A stretch of DNA of 64,000 nucleotides from Pseudochelatococcus lubricantis (GTDB taxonomy: Bacteria > Pseudomonadota > Alphaproteobacteria > Rhizobiales > Beijerinckiaceae): the NCBI RefSeq assembly GCF_042432495.1, contig NZ_JBHLXC010000012.1, forward strand, positions 387,226 through 451,225, given 5' to 3'. Positions 1 to 8,026 of the stretch are shown piece after piece. Within the stretch, counting starts at the first letter, position 1; each line of letters opens with the position of its first letter. The position numbers and the translations under genes are program-made. Below the pieces are notes generated by a model. That model saw only the letters and a list, made by a program, of their open reading frames with translations. It ran no database searches and had not been told where the DNA came from.

Positions 1-184
1 CAGGGCATGCCCCCTCACAAGACGATCAAACAGCTCCATCACGCCCACCTTCCGCGCTTCGTTATCCTACTCATGCAGCCCTGATCGGCAGAACACCGTG
101 CAATGGATCGTGAACCGGCGTCGGGCCTCGGATCATCCCTGCGCCCCTCGGAGAGAGAGCCTTGACCATAGCTCGCCAATGGGC

Positions 185-245
185 ATAGTAACTATACGGA
201 ATGTCGAACCATGTCAATATGCATATAGTTTCTATTCTCACTATA
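185..245 (+). promoter_or_regulatory. Probable operator cluster upstream of the WYL regulator
   Basis: Three half-site-like copies of ACTATA/TATAGT lie just before the WYL gene: a perfect palindrome ATAGT-A-ACTAT at 185-195, TATAGT at 224-229 and ACTATA at 240-245. The pair 224-229/240-245 forms an inverted repeat with a 10-base spacer; AACTATACG (190-198) and CATATAGTT (222-230) form a wider one. WYL regulators of the BrxR/CapW type autorepress from inverted repeats at their own promoter, so this arrangement fits autoregulation. The binding role is inferred. Confidence 0.5.
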
Positions 246-259
246 AGGTACGATTCCAT

Positions 260-1171
260 ATGAGCGAGCAGACGAGGAACCTGCGGTGGGGCATCGAGCA
301 ACGGCTTGAGTTCATTGAGTTTCGACTGTTCTGGGAGGGAGGCGTCAACCGTGCCGACATCATCGACCGCTTCAGGGTCTCGGTCCCGCAGGCGTCGAAG
401 GACTTGACGCATTATCAGGAAGCTGCCCCCGGCAACATGCGCTACGACACCAGTCTGAAGCGCTATTTCGCCACGAGCGAATTCCAGTCGAGATATCTTC
501 ATCCGGACGCGGGCGACTACCTGATGCAGATGACCGCCGCCGAGTTGCCGCCGCATCTCGCGGCCCAGACATGGGTTTCACAACCGGTGGCGTTCGCGAC
601 TCTGGCGCAGCTGCACCGCGCCGTCGATGCCGTGATGCTGCGCCGATTGCTGACCGTGATCCGCTCCGGCCTCTCCGTCGAAATTCGCTATCAATCGCTC
701 AACCCGGACAAGCCGAAGCCGCAATGGCGACGGATCACGCCGCATGCCTTCTGCTTCGACGGCATGCGCTGGCACGCGAGGGCCTTCTGTCACGAGCGCG
801 GAACTTTTCGCGATTTCCTGCTCCCCCGCATCTCGGGCCAGCGGGATGAAGGCGCTCCCGGCCTACTGTCCGACGCTGACAGCGCTTGGCACGAAATCTA
901 CCGGATCAGGCTGAAGCCCCACCCGGCACTGTCGGACGCGCAAAAGCAGGCCGTCGCCGCCGACTACGGCATGCGCGACGGGATGTTCGAGATCCCGATG
1001 CGCCTCGCCATGCTGTTTTACTTCCGCAAGCAACATCTCGGGCTGGACTACCGGGAGCATGAGAGAAGCCCCCAGCAGCAGCATATCGTCATGGCCGATC
1101 AGGAGTCCGTCCGCGAAGCCCAGGCCCGCGCCGACGCACCGCCCCGGAAACCGTGGGCACCTCCGCGTTGA
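260..1171 (+). CDS. WYL-domain transcriptional regulator, CapW/BrxR-like
   Basis: A 303-residue protein with an N-terminal winged helix-turn-helix (about residues 10-75, including DIIDRFRVSVPQASKDL), a central WYL domain (about 130-215, with the typical SLNPDK and RITPHAFCFDGMRWHARAFC core) and a C-terminal WCX-like segment. This is the layout of CapW and BrxR, ligand-responsive repressors that guard CBASS and BREX loci. An in-frame start exists 54 codons upstream, but ATG at 260 matches the family N-terminus and leaves the palindromes at 185-245 as a promoter. It is convergent with the two SANT-like genes and sits at the edge of the Wadjet block, which suggests a role in controlling defence genes; the target is not shown. 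The family assignment is firm, the ligand unknown. Confidence 0.8.
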   Translation: MSEQTRNLRWGIEQRLEFIEFRLFWEGGVNRADIIDRFRVSVPQASKDLTHYQEAAPGNMRYDTSLKRYFATSEFQSRYLHPDAGDYLMQMTAAELPPHLAAQTWVSQPVAFATLAQLHRAVDAVMLRRLLTVIRSGLSVEIRYQSLNPDKPKPQWRRITPHAFCFDGMRWHARAFCHERGTFRDFLLPRISGQRDEGAPGLLSDADSAWHEIYRIRLKPHPALSDAQKQAVAADYGMRDGMFEIPMRLAMLFYFRKQHLGLDYREHERSPQQQHIVMADQESVREAQARADAPPRKPWAPPR

Positions 1172-1203
1172 AGGACGGCCGAGGGGCTGCGTAGCTTTGC
1201 CAC

Positions 1204-1743
1204 TCAATCAGCCTCACGCCATTCGACGGCAACTTCTCCCCCGAGAACCGCTGCGGCGCGCATGATGTATTTCAGGTTCGGGCGGCGAATCGACTTCTGG
1301 AAGAACCGGCCGGTACCGGCCAGCCGATCGAGTTGAACAAACGACATGCTGCAGGTTGCCGCGCGACGTCGAATGGAATCGAGAGCCCGATCCTCGAAAA
1401 CCACCAGATGCGGTTCTCGTTTTCGCAATCCGAGGTGGCGTGCCTTGCTCTTGATCCGCGACAGACTCATGCTCGGGAATAGCAGCATCAGTTCTGCGTC
1501 CAAGACGTTGCTCTCCCAAGCCAATTGAAGCCTTTTGACCCCGACATTGGTCCATAGCTCGCGGCGCCGGACCACGCCCAGATGACCGGCCCGGTTTTTC
1601 AAAGCAGCCAATGAACGATGGGACAGCGCCCGCGTCATGCAGCGATAATCCGGATAGGTGCTCCGGACCAGTTCGTCCTCTTCGGATGACCAGCGCTCAC
1701 GTCGTCCACAAGTGGATTTGGAAACGATAGTATCAGGCGGCAT
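1204..1743 (-). CDS. Small SANT/Myb-like DNA-binding protein, second of a tandem pair
   Basis: A 179-residue basic protein. It contains two SANT/Myb-like helical repeats: one after RRERWSSEEDELVR (residues about 13-50) ending in LKNRAGHLGVVRR, and one around LFPSMSLSRIKSKARHLGLRKR (about 75-105). The C-terminal third (about 115-175) resembles a Cro/XRE-type helix-turn-helix and contains DRLAGTGRFF. The same three-part order occurs in the upstream gene, so the two are diverged tandem duplicates. The ATG at 1743 lies inside the end of the upstream gene (11-base overlap), implying translational coupling; a longer frame starting at 1860 is unlikely. No function is recognised. The pair separates the WYL regulator from jetD on the same strand as the Wadjet operon. 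Confidence 0.6.
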   Translation of the reverse strand: MPPDTIVSKSTCGRRERWSSEEDELVRSTYPDYRCMTRALSHRSLAALKNRAGHLGVVRRRELWTNVGVKRLQLAWESNVLDAELMLLFPSMSLSRIKSKARHLGLRKREPHLVVFEDRALDSIRRRAATCSMSFVQLDRLAGTGRFFQKSIRRPNLKYIMRAAAVLGGEVAVEWREAD

Positions 1744-2329
1744 GAGCGACCGTCTCCGGCCAGCGCACGACCACTTGTCCCTTAAGCTCACGGATGGCCT
1801 TCTGAAGCAGACGCCAGTTGCTGCAGCGCGGGCAAACGAAATACCGCCCGGCGCTGACATAGGTATCCAGATCGGTCATTGTCAGTCCCAAGTCGAACGC
1901 CCTATTTCGTACTGTGTCAACCAGCAGCAAGCCCGTCCCCTTCGGGCGTCTTCGTGGACGCCGGATGCCGAGATGAAATGCCTTGTTCCAGATCTGGCGC
2001 TTCGTCTTGCCGGGAAACATGGAGACCAGATCATCAACGGGTACGCCAGCGACGTAGGGCTTACGCAGACGCGGAACCTCATCGGCGCTCCAGGCTCGGC
2101 GTGAGGGCACAAGACCGATTTGGTGGGCTTTCTTGGTGATCGCGCCGATGCCACGCTCGGGCAGGGCCAGCGCAAGGGCGTCAAGGTCTGGACGGAACTG
2201 CCGTAATATTTCGATTTCGACATCGCTCCAAAGACGATCCCCTGCAATGGTGCATCCGGTTTTGACCATATGGCGCAAGAGCGCGTTTCGCCCGTTCAAT
2301 CCGCGTCGCTGCGCCTTTGTCAGAAGCAT
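1733..2329 (-). CDS. Small SANT/Myb-like DNA-binding protein, first of a tandem pair
   Basis: A 198-residue protein from ATG 2329; a TTG start at 2380 would add 17 residues. The first SANT/Myb-like repeat follows RLWSDVEIEILRQF and ends ITKKAHQIGLVPSRR. The second runs from AWSADEVPRL to IWNKAFHLGIRRPRRRPKG. The C-terminal module contains LGLTMTDLDTYVSAGRYF and ends in a strand-like VVVRW, paralleling GRFF and VAVEW in the downstream paralogue. A CPRC pair near the C-terminus is present here but not in the paralogue. The gene lies between the WYL regulator and jetD. A DNA-binding role follows from the repeats; anything more specific would be guesswork. Confidence 0.6.
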   Translation of the reverse strand: MLLTKAQRRGLNGRNALLRHMVKTGCTIAGDRLWSDVEIEILRQFRPDLDALALALPERGIGAITKKAHQIGLVPSRRAWSADEVPRLRKPYVAGVPVDDLVSMFPGKTKRQIWNKAFHLGIRRPRRRPKGTGLLLVDTVRNRAFDLGLTMTDLDTYVSAGRYFVCPRCSNWRLLQKAIRELKGQVVVRWPETVAHAA

Positions 2330-2380
2330 GGCATCACCAAAATCAAGTAACTCGTGGCGGATACGTTCAAGATATGACAA

Positions 2381-2730
2381 GCACTCAAAACATGAGCAGG
2401 TTATATCTTACCACTGTAGTACGACATATCGACGTCGCTGCTCGCTCGTCCAAATAGGGTGAAGCCCAAACACCATCTCATCGAAATGCAAAGCCCACCC
2501 CTTGGCGAGCCAAAGACAGCTATCGCCTCACGCTTTGTTTGGTTGCGGCGACCAACTTTCATCCTTACTTGCGCCAAAATCAAAGAACTATGGCTGTATA
2601 ACCCGCCCAAATCGCAAGGAGTAAGTTGACTCTATACATTCCTTCCGGTGCCCAACGGCAACACCTGAGCCAACTCTGCGCCCGCCGGCCAGCCGGCCCC
2701 GAGAGGTTTTGTTAGGAATTCTAAGTCGTC
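2381..2730. other. Non-coding stretch between jetD and the SANT-like pair
   Basis: No convincing gene. A 69-codon reverse frame here (2401-2610) has no family-like features. The stretch must carry the promoter of the SANT-like pair and the downstream region of jetD. Its right end holds a MITE/IS-end relic, listed separately. Confidence 0.4.
2682..2721. repeat. Relic end of a MITE/IS5-type element beside jetD
   Basis: The sequence closely matches the right end of the 162-bp MITE at 36682-36843: both contain GCCGGCCAGCCG followed by a C/G-rich link and GAGGTTTTGTTAGG. Only one end is visible here, so this is a truncated copy. It stops about ten bases from the jetD stop codon. Confidence 0.55.
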
Positions 2731-3918
2731 TCAGCCGAGGTTCACGGGGCTGACCGGATCGAGCGCCTCCTGCTCGAGATTCAGCTCAGGGTCGGCTTCT
2801 GCCATCAAACGCCAAAGGTCTTCTATGGCACTGCCTGAAGCGACCGCGGGCGGCTGCCCCACCGAGTGCGTGGAGGCAGTGCCATATGCTGCAAGCACGT
2901 CGCTATTCATGAGGTGAGGCCACAAATCCCTCCCGACCCCTCTCAGGGCCCGTTCCAAGTGGGTGAAGATCCTGAGCCCGCCCCTATCGAGATCGCCCCA
3001 GTGAAAGACGGGGCAACGTGTGGAACTAGCTAAGGCGGTCGTCGCTTGCAGAATCTGCCGACCGGGAAAACCACCGGTATAGATCACAAGGCCATTCCCG
3101 CTTTGGTTCACCTCCCGGCAATGCCGTACGAAGGATGCGTAGTTCTCGACGGTGAGGAGATAGGTGGGGCCATCGACCGAGATGCGATGGGCATGATCCG
3201 GCGCCACGCCGACGTAGGGCATCGCCGGGATTACTTGGCCATCAACTGCCAGCCGTCCACCGAGGAGAATCGGTTGAGGTAACCTCTGGATGCCCAAAGT
3301 CGCAAGGAACTTCTTGTCGTCCAGCTCGGGATCCGCCACCGAGTCGGGATACACCCGGCGATAGATCGAGAGGATCAGCCCCATGCGCTTTTCGAGGAAC
3401 TTGGTATCGCCAACAGCGCGCCGCGAGAAGGTTCGGTAGTCGGCGGCCAGCGTCGGGTCAAGTTGCGCACCACGGAGCGCTTCGACCGCTTTCACCGCGT
3501 TTGACAACTCCGCGGCACGACCCGGCTGCAGGCCGCCCCAGGCGACGCCGCGCGACCACGCCGCATCGATCTCGTCGATGATTTCCTTGATGTTGCCGGG
3601 AAATATCCGAGCAATTCGCAAGGGGCCAAGAGCGCCTCTGGAGAGTACCTTAGCGGGAGTGCGCCGACGATAAGCGTACAGCGGGGCAGGATCCGCCAGC
3701 CGCACATGCTGAACCAGATGCACGCCGTCACGCCGCACCCTCTTGACGATCAGAGCTCCTTCTCGCTCGAGGATATCGAGACGCGCCATGAAGGCGTCCT
3801 CTTCTGCTGTCGACGAGAAAGTGCCGGGATAGGAGAACAACCGCGTCGATCCACCTTTGGATTCCAGCCGATTCAGCATCTCGTCGACAAGACGGTCTAT
3901 GTCAGTGTACTGTTTCAT
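2731..3918 (-). CDS. jetD: Wadjet system nuclease subunit JetD
   Basis: A 395-residue protein of the JetD family (DUF3322 N-terminal region, DUF2220 TOPRIM-like C-terminal region related to topoisomerase VI/Spo11). The acidic TOPRIM-like motif is visible as HWGDLDRGGLRIF at about residues 305-317. In Wadjet, JetD is the endonuclease that cuts circular DNA extruded by the JetABC SMC complex, giving plasmid defence. It is the last gene of the jetABCD operon and overlaps jetC by 17 bases, which indicates coupled translation. Its length is typical and no inactivating change is seen. Confidence 0.93.
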   Translation of the reverse strand: MKQYTDIDRLVDEMLNRLESKGGSTRLFSYPGTFSSTAEEDAFMARLDILEREGALIVKRVRRDGVHLVQHVRLADPAPLYAYRRRTPAKVLSRGALGPLRIARIFPGNIKEIIDEIDAAWSRGVAWGGLQPGRAAELSNAVKAVEALRGAQLDPTLAADYRTFSRRAVGDTKFLEKRMGLILSIYRRVYPDSVADPELDDKKFLATLGIQRLPQPILLGGRLAVDGQVIPAMPYVGVAPDHAHRISVDGPTYLLTVENYASFVRHCREVNQSGNGLVIYTGGFPGRQILQATTALASSTRCPVFHWGDLDRGGLRIFTHLERALRGVGRDLWPHLMNSDVLAAYGTASTHSVGQPPAVASGSAIEDLWRLMAEADPELNLEQEALDPVSPVNLG

Positions 3919-6900
3919 CGCTCTGACCGGTCAACGGATCGTCGAGGTGCTCGGTCAGCCTTGGCTGCTCTGCAAGGAGCAGCAGAAGAGCTTCCTGGCT
4001 CAGGTGCTCCGGATTGGCCTTCCGCATCTCCTGCCGCACGCGTCCCTTAATCCGCGAGGTTTCGAGCACTGCCGAATCGCCGAACCGATAGACATCGACG
4101 ATGCTGTCGAGGTTCTCGTAGACGACGGAGCGCTTCTCTGTCGGGGCAGCGATGATCACCTGCAGGCCGATTTCATTGTAGAACTCAAGCATGGTGCGCT
4201 GGTTCTCTCCATCCATCTTGCTAAACGCCTCGTCGAAGACCGCCAGCCCCATCCCTCTGGCTTCGTCCGACCGGCGCGTGCCATGATAGATGCTGGAGAG
4301 CGCTGCGCCGATCACGACGTAGAAGGGAACTTGGCGCTCCGCGCCGCTGGCGGTCCCGCGTCTGCGATCGTAAGCGATCTCGTCGCCAGAGCTGACTTTC
4401 TTCATCCGCAATTCGAAGGTGTAGTAGTTTCTGTAGTCCTGATACCGCTCGAAACTGGCGTTCTCGTCCTTAAGAAGCGTCTCCACGTGGCGGACTGCCG
4501 AGGCGAAGGGATGCTCCGTCGCTTCCGGGGAGAAGAGCAGGGCAAGGACACCGTCATCCGTCTCGCTCGCCCGCGCCAAGTTATAGAGATCCCGGAACTC
4601 AGGCCGAACGTATGCATGAAGCGAGTAGATCTCGCCGTGCAACGGCTTGCTCCGCAAGGCAACGCGAACGTCATCGATCTCACGCTCGACATTGCGGAAG
4701 CAGCCATTGAGTTCCTGCACGAAGGAAGTGCGGAAGAGGTAAGTGACGCGGCCCGCGGCTTCGTCCGCTTGCTTCCGGTACTGGATGAGATCATTGCCCT
4801 CGAGCGTATCGATCATGTCCTGAACCCAAGGCTTCATCTGGCCGATGATCGAGGAACTGCTGTCGAAGGGACGCCGCACGTCGAAATCGTAGAGGAAGCT
4901 CGACACCTTGTCTCGGATGAGTGCATCGCAAGCGATTCGATCATCGGCGAGACGCTTCAAGCGGACATCCAGCTCTGCCGAGATGGCACGGTCAGTCCGG
5001 GCCCCTCGCAGAGGTCGGTAGAGCGGCCGGATACGTCGGAAGACGGCCGAGGACTTGACCCACTCCCTGAACATCGTCAGGCGATTTCGCACCGACCACC
5101 AGGAGCCAGGCATGTCATTGCCGGCCTGGATCTGGGACCGAAGCAGAGCCAGTTCCGACATCAACCCGCCGATTGACTGATCGTGACCACGCGTTTCCGC
5201 TCGAAGCTCTTCGATGCGGGCGGCGAGCCCCCGCCGGGACTCCTCAAGGGCCGGGTTGACCGACAGCGATACCTTCTCGATGCGATCCGCAATGTCCTGC
5301 CGCCGCGCATCGACGTCAGCTAGCTGCGCACCAAGCTTCATCAGACCATCGTCGTCGGACACTTCGCTGGCTAGCGCCGCCATCTTTGCAAGTACGTCCG
5401 AGAGCAGGTTCTCGTTCGATCGGTGAGCCTGCGCCAATTGGCGCTCATCCTCCAGTTCCTTGGCAAGCCGATCCGTCATCATCCTCGCTGCGACCTTACC
5501 GATCCTCACATCACGTACGGTCCTGATCTCCACGATGAGCCCGTCGTAATAAGTACCATCGCTCATGATGGCGCGGCCGCCAGAGATCAGTTTGGCCTGC
5601 GTCTCAGCAAGACCCACGTTCCCGAGCCGGAACACCACTACCGCCATTGCGATCGAGTCCTGGCTGGAGAGCATCGACGCCAGAGTATCGGATTTGGCCT
5701 TGTCAGGGGTATGGGCAAGCTTGCGCGTGTTTGCCACTCGGCAGCCGGGGAACCTCGAGCGCTCGCGGCGGAAGAACGAGATCGCCCGCTCCGCATGCTC
5801 GGGATCAACGATGACGGCCTCCCTATCACGGCCAAGCAGTGCTTCGGCCGCACCTCGCCACCGTTCGTCCAAAACTTCGAGGACTGCACACAGGGCGCGG
5901 GGCTTCATCCCCTGCTCGGTCAAGGCCGCAATCAACGATGCAACATTGGGATCGAGCGACACCGCGCCGCGCCGCGTCTCGGCCAATTTGCCAGCGATCT
6001 CCGCGACACGCCTCTCCGCCTCGACCCGAAGCGACACGGCCTCGTCCCGCTTTGCCGCGACCTTGCCGGACCCGTCGAGCGCAATCGCGACCGCCGATGC
6101 GACCATTTCCTCCATGCGGACTGGATTCCTCGGCCAGGTTGGTGGGAGAAGTCCCGCGGATTCTTGCTGAATGCGCTCGAGGTTATCGAGCAGAGCGCCG
6201 AGCCCCAGACCGAAGTTTTGGATGCGATCGCGCACCGCCAGCAACTTGAGAGCGGAGACGACTGGTGCATGACGGTTCCGAAGGCGAACGATGATTGCTT
6301 CTCGCTTCTGCTCCTCGACCAACAGTTCCAGTCTCAAGGCATGCTTCTTGGCATCTACGCCACTGATGGCGATCTGCGCGGTCACGCTCTCCAGTTCCGC
6401 GTTGGCATAGCCGATCTCTTCGTTGATCCTCGCCAGTTCCGCGCTCAGCCGCTCCTTCTCGGCCGCCTTGGCACGACGGGATGCAAGCAGCTTGTAGTGG
6501 ACCTTCGCAGTATCGAGGAGGTCGGCAAGGCGCCGCATGCTCTCCGCAGTATCGCTCTGCTCGAGTATGGAGCCCAGGCGCTCGATCTCATACATGATCG
6601 GCCGCAACGCCTCCAGCTTTCTCTCAAGCTCGGCGATTTCGCTCTGGATCTGGCGGTAGCGTTGAATAGATTCCCGCAGCTCTGAAATGTTGATGTCACG
6701 ACGTTCAATCAGATAATTGCGGACGAACTCCTCGACCGACCGCATGTCCTCGAAGGACAACGCCATGATGAAGGCCTTGATGAATCTGTCCGGGTCCGGC
6801 GCTCGTCGGCCCGTGAAGAGCACGCGCATGTACTCGCGGATGAAACGCACTGCCGAAGTAGATTGGTGCTCGTGCAGTGCCCCGCCCGCGTCGCGGCACG

Positions 6901-7381
6901 CCTCTTCGATCCGTGTGCGAAGGGTTGGCCACATGGAAGGAAACGTCTCGCCGCCTCGATCTTCGAGGAAGAATCGGGTATTGACCGACACGCCTTCGAC
7001 GACGTATCGGCCCACGATCCTCGGTGCCTCTTCGCTTTCTGCAGCCTCAATGCAGAGGCCGATGGTCACGGGCTTCTCGCCACCATCGAAGCGCAGGGCA
7101 AGATGCGTGACGCATTGCGAGCGCCCAGGCTTGCCGATGTCTGTCTGCCCGAGACAGTAGCTGCGCAAAGTGCGATCGGATCTGCTCCCGCCCTCACCAG
7201 CCGACCGATTGAACCGATAGTATGCGCCGGAACCGCCGGCCATTACCGCTTGGATCAGGTCGATGAGCGTCGACTTGCCCGTCGCATTCTTGCCGAGGAC
7301 GGCGGTATTACCCGCGAAGTCGACATCTGCGACTGTGAACCTATGCCAGTTCACCAAGGAAATGCCAGTCAGGTGGATCAT
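3902..7381 (-). CDS. jetC: Wadjet SMC-like ATPase JetC
   Basis: A 1159-residue MukB-like SMC protein. The Walker A motif is GKNATGKST at residues 30-38. Long coiled-coil arms flank a hinge region near the middle. Close to the C-terminus come an ABC-signature-like SGAERQVPF and a Walker B/D-loop FDEAFSKMD at about residue 1045. JetC dimerises through the hinge and drives loop extrusion by ATP hydrolysis; with JetA (kleisin-like) and JetB it senses circular DNA for JetD. The start overlaps the jetB stop as ATGA. All catalytic motifs are present, so the motor looks functional. Confidence 0.95.
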   Translation of the reverse strand: MIHLTGISLVNWHRFTVADVDFAGNTAVLGKNATGKSTLIDLIQAVMAGGSGAYYRFNRSAGEGGSRSDRTLRSYCLGQTDIGKPGRSQCVTHLALRFDGGEKPVTIGLCIEAAESEEAPRIVGRYVVEGVSVNTRFFLEDRGGETFPSMWPTLRTRIEEACRDAGGALHEHQSTSAVRFIREYMRVLFTGRRAPDPDRFIKAFIMALSFEDMRSVEEFVRNYLIERRDINISELRESIQRYRQIQSEIAELERKLEALRPIMYEIERLGSILEQSDTAESMRRLADLLDTAKVHYKLLASRRAKAAEKERLSAELARINEEIGYANAELESVTAQIAISGVDAKKHALRLELLVEEQKREAIIVRLRNRHAPVVSALKLLAVRDRIQNFGLGLGALLDNLERIQQESAGLLPPTWPRNPVRMEEMVASAVAIALDGSGKVAAKRDEAVSLRVEAERRVAEIAGKLAETRRGAVSLDPNVASLIAALTEQGMKPRALCAVLEVLDERWRGAAEALLGRDREAVIVDPEHAERAISFFRRERSRFPGCRVANTRKLAHTPDKAKSDTLASMLSSQDSIAMAVVVFRLGNVGLAETQAKLISGGRAIMSDGTYYDGLIVEIRTVRDVRIGKVAARMMTDRLAKELEDERQLAQAHRSNENLLSDVLAKMAALASEVSDDDGLMKLGAQLADVDARRQDIADRIEKVSLSVNPALEESRRGLAARIEELRAETRGHDQSIGGLMSELALLRSQIQAGNDMPGSWWSVRNRLTMFREWVKSSAVFRRIRPLYRPLRGARTDRAISAELDVRLKRLADDRIACDALIRDKVSSFLYDFDVRRPFDSSSSIIGQMKPWVQDMIDTLEGNDLIQYRKQADEAAGRVTYLFRTSFVQELNGCFRNVEREIDDVRVALRSKPLHGEIYSLHAYVRPEFRDLYNLARASETDDGVLALLFSPEATEHPFASAVRHVETLLKDENASFERYQDYRNYYTFELRMKKVSSGDEIAYDRRRGTASGAERQVPFYVVIGAALSSIYHGTRRSDEARGMGLAVFDEAFSKMDGENQRTMLEFYNEIGLQVIIAAPTEKRSVVYENLDSIVDVYRFGDSAVLETSRIKGRVRQEMRKANPEHLSQEALLLLLAEQPRLTEHLDDPLTGQSDETVH

Positions 7382-8016
7382 GTTGTTTCTTCCGACGTGG
7401 AGCCCTCCTCGGGCGGCGCATTATGCCTGATGAAGGTCTCCAGCGAAGTCAGGAAATCCTCGCCCGCCAACAGGCTGACGATGGGACGGATCACCAGCTC
7501 CTGATCCTGCGCCTCATCGTCGAAGACATGGAGTTTCACAGCTGCCCTGCGGCTGAGCTCCTTGACCGCATCGCGGAAGTCCTCAATGCGCAGAGCCGGC
7601 CTTCTGGATCGGGACACCAGCTCGAGATAGGCGTCGTAAGTATCGTTCAGGGTCGTGAGGACGCTGCCGTAGTTCCCGACGTTCCCGTCCTGAATGCCTT
7701 CCTGCCAGAGCCGCGCCAGGACGAGGAGCACCAAGGTCTCATCGATCTGCATACGAGGATGCGACACTCGATCGAGATCCGGGAATATACCTGCCCATCC
7801 TTCGCTTTCACGTATGACCAGCCGGTAGCCAGCTGTCTCGAAGAACTTCTCGACGGGTCGGACGACAGCAGACCGTCGGAGAATCTCCAGCATCGGTGGC
7901 GACCCGCGATCCTCCGTGTGAAGAAATTGATGGCGGAGTAGGTGGTGTATTGTCTGCGTGACCCGCTCCATGATCCGCGGTTCACGCGCCTCAATATCCT
8001 GGAATTCACTCAGCAT
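7378..8016 (-). CDS. jetB: Wadjet MukE-like subunit JetB
   Basis: A 212-residue protein of the DUF4194/JetB family (MukE-like winged-helix kite protein). It begins after a strong GAGGA ribosome-binding site and contains the family core around QIDETLVLLVLARLW (about residues 90-105). The C-terminal tail is acidic. JetB binds the kleisin-like JetA and the SMC heads in the Wadjet complex. It is separated from jetA by ten bases and overlaps jetC by four. Confidence 0.92.
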   Translation of the reverse strand: MLSEFQDIEAREPRIMERVTQTIHHLLRHQFLHTEDRGSPPMLEILRRSAVVRPVEKFFETAGYRLVIRESEGWAGIFPDLDRVSHPRMQIDETLVLLVLARLWQEGIQDGNVGNYGSVLTTLNDTYDAYLELVSRSRRPALRIEDFRDAVKELSRRAAVKLHVFDDEAQDQELVIRPIVSLLAGEDFLTSLETFIRHNAPPEEGSTSEETT

Positions 8017-8026
8017 GGATCTTCCT

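Noticed and set aside
3857..5176. A 439-codon + strand frame across jetC
   Set aside because: Opposite strand of the SMC coding sequence, no recognisable motifs.
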